From Polymorphum gilvum SL003B-26A1 (lineage in GTDB: Bacteria > Pseudomonadota > Alphaproteobacteria > Rhizobiales > Stappiaceae), in NCBI RefSeq assembly GCF_000192745.1, contig NC_015259.1, positions 1,751,001 to 1,815,000 of the forward strand: a stretch of DNA of 64,000 bases, given 5' to 3'. Numbering within the stretch: position 1 is the first letter of the stretch; every line of letters begins with the position of its first letter. The notes beneath the pieces were generated by a model that did no database searches, was not told the origin of the DNA, and saw only the letters and a program-made list of their open reading frames with translations. The position numbers were made by a program, and so were the translations under genes. Shown piece after piece: positions 60,981 to 64,000 of this stretch.

Positions 60981-62237
60981 TCATGCCGCTCGTTTGAGCG
61001 ACCGCGCTTTGGCCACCTTAACGTCATGCTGCCTGACGTGGGCGAGAACGGCCGACCCAATGGCTTGGGCCACTTGGATCGGCACGGCATTTCCGACTTG
61101 GGTATAGTGTTTGCTGAGATTGTCTCCGGCAAATCGAAATGAATCCGGGAATCCTTGGAGGCGGGCCGCCTCCCTGACGGAAATAGTCCTGTCTTGAGTG
61201 GGGTGTACGTAGGCGCCCCAGTGAGGATCGCACTTCGTCAGGATCGTGGAGGCGAAGCCGCCGCGCGAGAGCCTTCCATAGCGCTTCGTATGGTCCTGTA
61301 GCCGCGCCCTCTTCATGCCCGCCGGAAGAAGATCGCGTGGCACGTTCCGCCAATTGCCGCCCTCGGGCACATGGACAATGCGATCGAGGTTTACAGACGC
61401 CAGCGCGTGACAAACGTGATTGTACAACTGCGGCGCGGCGCGGCGCATCTCCCTTTGATACGTCGTCGTCGGATGACTCGACGCCCAAGGCGCGATTTGA
61501 ACACCCCCACCGTTCTCGATCTCGGGAAGGTCACCGATTGCCTGCCAGACGGTTACCGGACGTTTCGTCGCGCCCGCAGGACGCTCCTTTGGACCGCCCC
61601 ACTTGGCCAGTGCCGGCGACCAGTGCGTGGGGTTGGGCAGGAGCTCGGAGGCAGCACCAATGCGGCTCGCAACTATAAAGACCCTTCTGCGCAGTTGTGG
61701 CGTTCCAAACTCCTCCGCAGACAGGCGGCCGACGACTGCATCAAAACCCAGCTCTTTGAGGCTTGCCAGTATTTCGTCTACGACCCGACCGCCGTCGATC
61801 GACAGAATGCCGGGGACGTTTTCCATCACCAGTGTCTTGGGATTCAGGGCTCCAACCAGCGTCAGATAGTGCTCGAAAAGTCGCGCGCGCTCGTCGACTG
61901 CCGATCTGTGGTGGTTGTTGTGGCTGAAAGACTGGCAAGGCGGCCCGCCAACGAGACAGTCGAGGTCGCCTCTCTCTATGCCGCAATCCGCAAGGAGCTC
62001 ATCCGCGGCGAGCTTAGATACGGGCCCTTCGAAGAAGGAGGCCTCCGGAAAATTGAGCCTGAAAGTCTGTGCTGCATCCGGGTCGACGTCGTTCCCTGCG
62101 ACGATGCCCCACCCAGCCGACCTAAATCCGACCGCAAGGCCGCCAGCACCGGCGAATAGGTCTACGCAGCGGTGGGAGGCGGCGACGGTTGTTCTCCGTT
62201 CTGTGTACCTGATTTCGCTCAAGCTTTCTGCCCTCAT
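60981..62237 (-). CDS. C5-cytosine DNA methyltransferase
   Basis: The 418-residue enzyme has all main motifs: DLFAGAGGLAVGF (I), GGPPCQSFS with Cys101 (IV), VMENVPGIL (VI), GTPQLRRRVFIVASR (VIII), a target-recognition region (about residues 200-330), and VGNAVPIQVAQAIGSAV (X). It methylates cytosine at an unknown sequence. A divergent ParB-like gene lies 172 bp away. No restriction nuclease gene is recognised within the window. Confidence 0.95.
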   Translation of the reverse strand: MRAESLSEIRYTERRTTVAASHRCVDLFAGAGGLAVGFRSAGWGIVAGNDVDPDAAQTFRLNFPEASFFEGPVSKLAADELLADCGIERGDLDCLVGGPPCQSFSHNNHHRSAVDERARLFEHYLTLVGALNPKTLVMENVPGILSIDGGRVVDEILASLKELGFDAVVGRLSAEEFGTPQLRRRVFIVASRIGAASELLPNPTHWSPALAKWGGPKERPAGATKRPVTVWQAIGDLPEIENGGGVQIAPWASSHPTTTYQREMRRAAPQLYNHVCHALASVNLDRIVHVPEGGNWRNVPRDLLPAGMKRARLQDHTKRYGRLSRGGFASTILTKCDPHWGAYVHPTQDRTISVREAARLQGFPDSFRFAGDNLSKHYTQVGNAVPIQVAQAIGSAVLAHVRQHDVKVAKARSLKRAA

Positions 62238-62345
62238 ATGCCCCCAAAGCTCGGAGAATCAAGAACTTTTAGAGTTTACCATGATCTCAACAAAAGGTGA
62301 ACATCTGGTTAACGAGCCCGGCTCCCGCTGCGTCCACGTCAGCCC

Positions 62346-62374
62346 TTGACAACTTGATGGGCTGCCATCATCTT
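62346..62374 (+). promoter_or_regulatory. Putative promoter for the ParB-like/SNF2 genes
   Basis: TTGACA at 62346-62351 and CATCTT at 62369-62374 are 17 bp apart, 35 bp before ATG 62410. The -35 is perfect and the -10 is weak, so activation or repression is possible. Confidence 0.5.
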
Positions 62375-62409
62375 GCGTGAAGTTGCCTGAGCAAGAAAGG
62401 AAAGATCAG

Positions 62410-63657
62410 ATGGCTAATGGTGAAGCGCCCACGCTGGAGGCTCTTCCGCACAAAGCGGAGCGGGCCCTCTTTGAGAAGATCGGTAACACGGAGTGGGAAC
62501 TCCGAGAGCTCAGGCTCGATGTTCACAACGACGTAGCCCTTTGGGCCGACAATCCGCGCCTTCAGACTTCCCTGATGGAGGGGTTCTCGTCCGAGGCGGA
62601 CCTTGAGGAGGCGCTCCGCCTGTCTCCGGGGTATGACGGGCTGCGCAAGTCGATCCAGGAGATCGGCCAGATGCAGTCGATCTACGTTCAGCGCACGGCG
62701 ACTGGGAAGTATCTGGTGCTTGAGGGTGCCACCCGCGTCACCATCCTCCGGGAGTTGGATCGCAAGTTCACTAGCGGCAAGAACCAGGATGTCTTTCGCT
62801 ACGTGCAGGCCAAGGTACTTCCGCAGAATTTCGGCGAAAAGGATGTCGCGATCTTGCTCGCGGGCATTCACGTGCGCGGCTCCGGCGTCCGTGACTGGGG
62901 CCGCTACATCGAGGCCAAGTTCATCTACGAGACCGTGGTCGGGCGTCCCGGACATCCGCCACTGATGAACCAGGCCACGCTGGCCGAGAATATGGGCAAA
63001 TCGGAGTCGTGGGTGGCGCGGCTGAAGAGCGCCTATGAGTTCGCGCTCAAGTTCGTCGAGTACGTGGATGACGACCCGAATCCGCGGAAGCTCGCGGCCG
63101 AGAAGTTCAGCACCCTGGAGGAGATCAGCAAGGCGCGTGTCATCGGACCGCAGCTCCGGGATTTTGACAATAAGGCCTACGACGACCTCCGGCGGGACGT
63201 CTTCGACATGGTCCGTAATGACGTCTTCAAGGAGTATCGGGACGCCCGTTTCCTGAAGGAGTTCTACGACGACCCGGATGCGTGGGCCCAGCTCATGTCC
63301 GGGGAGAAACACATCGCCAACAAACTTGCCCAGCAGACTCAAGACAAGAGCAGCCATCCGAAGGCGAAGATCGCCGCCATGCCTCAACTCGTCAGGCGAG
63401 CGCTCGACCGCGGCGAGGATGGCTTCGACGACGAGGACGTCACGAGCCTCCAACAGACGATCGACCTCATTGAGGACAAGGTGCACGATGGGGTTCACCC
63501 CTACCGGCTCGCACTCAAGAAGGCGACCCGGACGTTGAACAAGGCGAGCAGGGCCGATGTAGTGGATCTCCAGCCCTCTGACATCGAGGAGTTCCGCGAG
63601 GCGTACGCTTACTTTGACGGTCTGGTGGGGCAGCACTTCCAGGCCCGGGGGGCGTGA
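62410..63657 (+). CDS. ParB/Srx-fold protein linked to SNF2 helicase
   Basis: The 415-residue protein has a ParB-like N-terminal domain. Its IGQMQSIYVQRTATGKYLVL and EGATRVTILRELDRKF segments (about residues 85-120) match the ParB/Srx nucleotide-binding fold, with EGATR in place of EGHRR. A helix-turn-helix near residue 190 (QATLAENMGKSESWVARLKS) follows. The C-terminal half is helical. ATG 62410 follows GAAAGGAAAG. Its stop is 2 bp before the SNF2 start, so the two products are probably partners. Confidence 0.8.
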   Translation: MANGEAPTLEALPHKAERALFEKIGNTEWELRELRLDVHNDVALWADNPRLQTSLMEGFSSEADLEEALRLSPGYDGLRKSIQEIGQMQSIYVQRTATGKYLVLEGATRVTILRELDRKFTSGKNQDVFRYVQAKVLPQNFGEKDVAILLAGIHVRGSGVRDWGRYIEAKFIYETVVGRPGHPPLMNQATLAENMGKSESWVARLKSAYEFALKFVEYVDDDPNPRKLAAEKFSTLEEISKARVIGPQLRDFDNKAYDDLRRDVFDMVRNDVFKEYRDARFLKEFYDDPDAWAQLMSGEKHIANKLAQQTQDKSSHPKAKIAAMPQLVRRALDRGEDGFDDEDVTSLQQTIDLIEDKVHDGVHPYRLALKKATRTLNKASRADVVDLQPSDIEEFREAYAYFDGLVGQHFQARGA

Positions 63658-63658
63658 C

Positions 63659-64000
63659 TTGGGCTTCGAGCTTCTCCAGCATCAGCATGAGGGCGTAGCG
63701 TTTCTCACTGGGCGCGGCGTCGGTCTCCTGGCGTTCGAGCAGGGCCTCGGCAAGACCTTCGTCGCAATCGAAGCATTTCGTAGACTACTCGACGCGGGGC
63801 AGGCCGACAGGTTGCTGGTGATCTGCCCCAATTCCCTGAAGCGCAATTGGGTGGCTGAGTTCACCAAGTTCGCGCCTTCAGTGTCGGTGGACGTTGCGGA
63901 GGGGGTGCCGAAAAAGAGACGCGCTACGTTCAGGGAATCGCGCGCAAGGGTGATCATCACCAGCTACGAGACCGCCCGCTCCGAAACAACCGCGCTGCTC
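63659..64000 (+). CDS. SNF2-family helicase/translocase, N-terminal part (cut by window edge)
   Basis: The 114 visible residues read LGFELLQHQHEGVAFLTGRG, then VGLLAFEQGLGKTFVAIEAF (motif I, GLGKT) and LLVICPNSLKRNWVAEFTKF (motif Ia region), followed by RVIITSYETARS. These are SNF2-type ATPase signatures. The start is probably TTG 63659, after the run GGGGGG. The rest of the protein, including the second RecA-like domain, lies beyond the window. Confidence 0.85.
   Translation, partial: MGFELLQHQHEGVAFLTGRGVGLLAFEQGLGKTFVAIEAFRRLLDAGQADRLLVICPNSLKRNWVAEFTKFAPSVSVDVAEGVPKKRRATFRESRARVIITSYETARSETTALL

Larger units (their letters stand above)
52074..64000 (+). mobile_element. Integrative island in tRNA-Thr, extends past window end
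   Basis: A partial tRNA-Thr, an integrase gene at 52266, two AlpA/MerR-like genes and a PrimPol-helicase gene mark the left edge of an integrative element. The second edge is not in the window. The DNA has lower GC in parts and no host housekeeping gene. Unknown small genes, a regulator, a methyltransferase and helicase-type genes follow. The island may be a phage satellite or a defence island, or two elements in tandem. Confidence 0.75.

Noticed and set aside
60981-62237. Complete type II restriction-modification system
   Set aside because: Only the methyltransferase is recognised. No restriction nuclease gene lies next to it within the window.

Overview
The window is high-GC DNA from an alphaproteobacterium, most likely a member of the Rhizobiales/Hyphomicrobiales. 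The evidence is the host gene set (a NifU/IscU-type scaffold beside yidD, thrS, DUF2336, Hpt and SLT proteins), a CtrA-type box TTAA-N7-TTAA at 11074-11090, and the dense GC-rich codon use. No species is assigned.

Region 1 (1-14997) is chromosomal. It holds the 5' part of folE, an Fe-S scaffold gene, yidD, a B12-type radical SAM gene, an overlapping pair of a GNAT/C39-like fusion and an ATP-grasp ligase, thrS, a secreted protein, two flavoenzymes, a cell-wall lytic protein, DUF2336, a phosphotransfer protein and NAD kinase.

Region 2 (14998-51982, 36,985 bp) is an apparently complete Mu-like transposable prophage. Its limits are read directly from the sequence. The ends match over 20 of 23 bases as inverted repeats, start TG and finish CA, carry repeated transposase-site-like sequences (two at the right end exactly 22 bp apart), and are flanked by the 5-bp duplication CAATG. 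Immunity genes (repressor, three operator copies, Ner) lead into a rightward early operon: ParB-like protein, MuA-type DDE transposase, MuB-type ATPase, DUF3164, GemA and Mor. Lysis genes, Mu-type terminase genes, an HK97-type head (portal fused to a MuF domain) and a long-tail module ending in TipJ-like and beta-helix proteins follow. Cargo candidates are a lipoprotein next to the left end, a small membrane protein, and a lower-GC gene pair with its own promoter inside the morphogenesis genes. Three near-identical hairpins lie at module boundaries.

Region 3 (about 52074 to past 64000) is a second element, inserted at a tRNA-Thr(TGT) gene of which only the 3' half lies here. It encodes a tyrosine integrase, two paralogous AlpA/MerR-like proteins, a PrimPol/helicase protein and a protein resembling a phage small terminase subunit, without other virion genes. 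This recalls a phage satellite. Unknown small genes and an XRE regulator follow, then a cytosine-5 DNA methyltransferase, a divergent ParB-like gene and an abutting SNF2-type helicase cut by the window end. That last group is the best candidate for an undescribed modification-dependent defence system.

In reconstructed host order, the prophage sits 78 bp upstream of the NAD kinase start and the island lies about 90 bp beyond the prophage, so two elements of different type have filled one ppnK-tRNA-Thr intergenic region.
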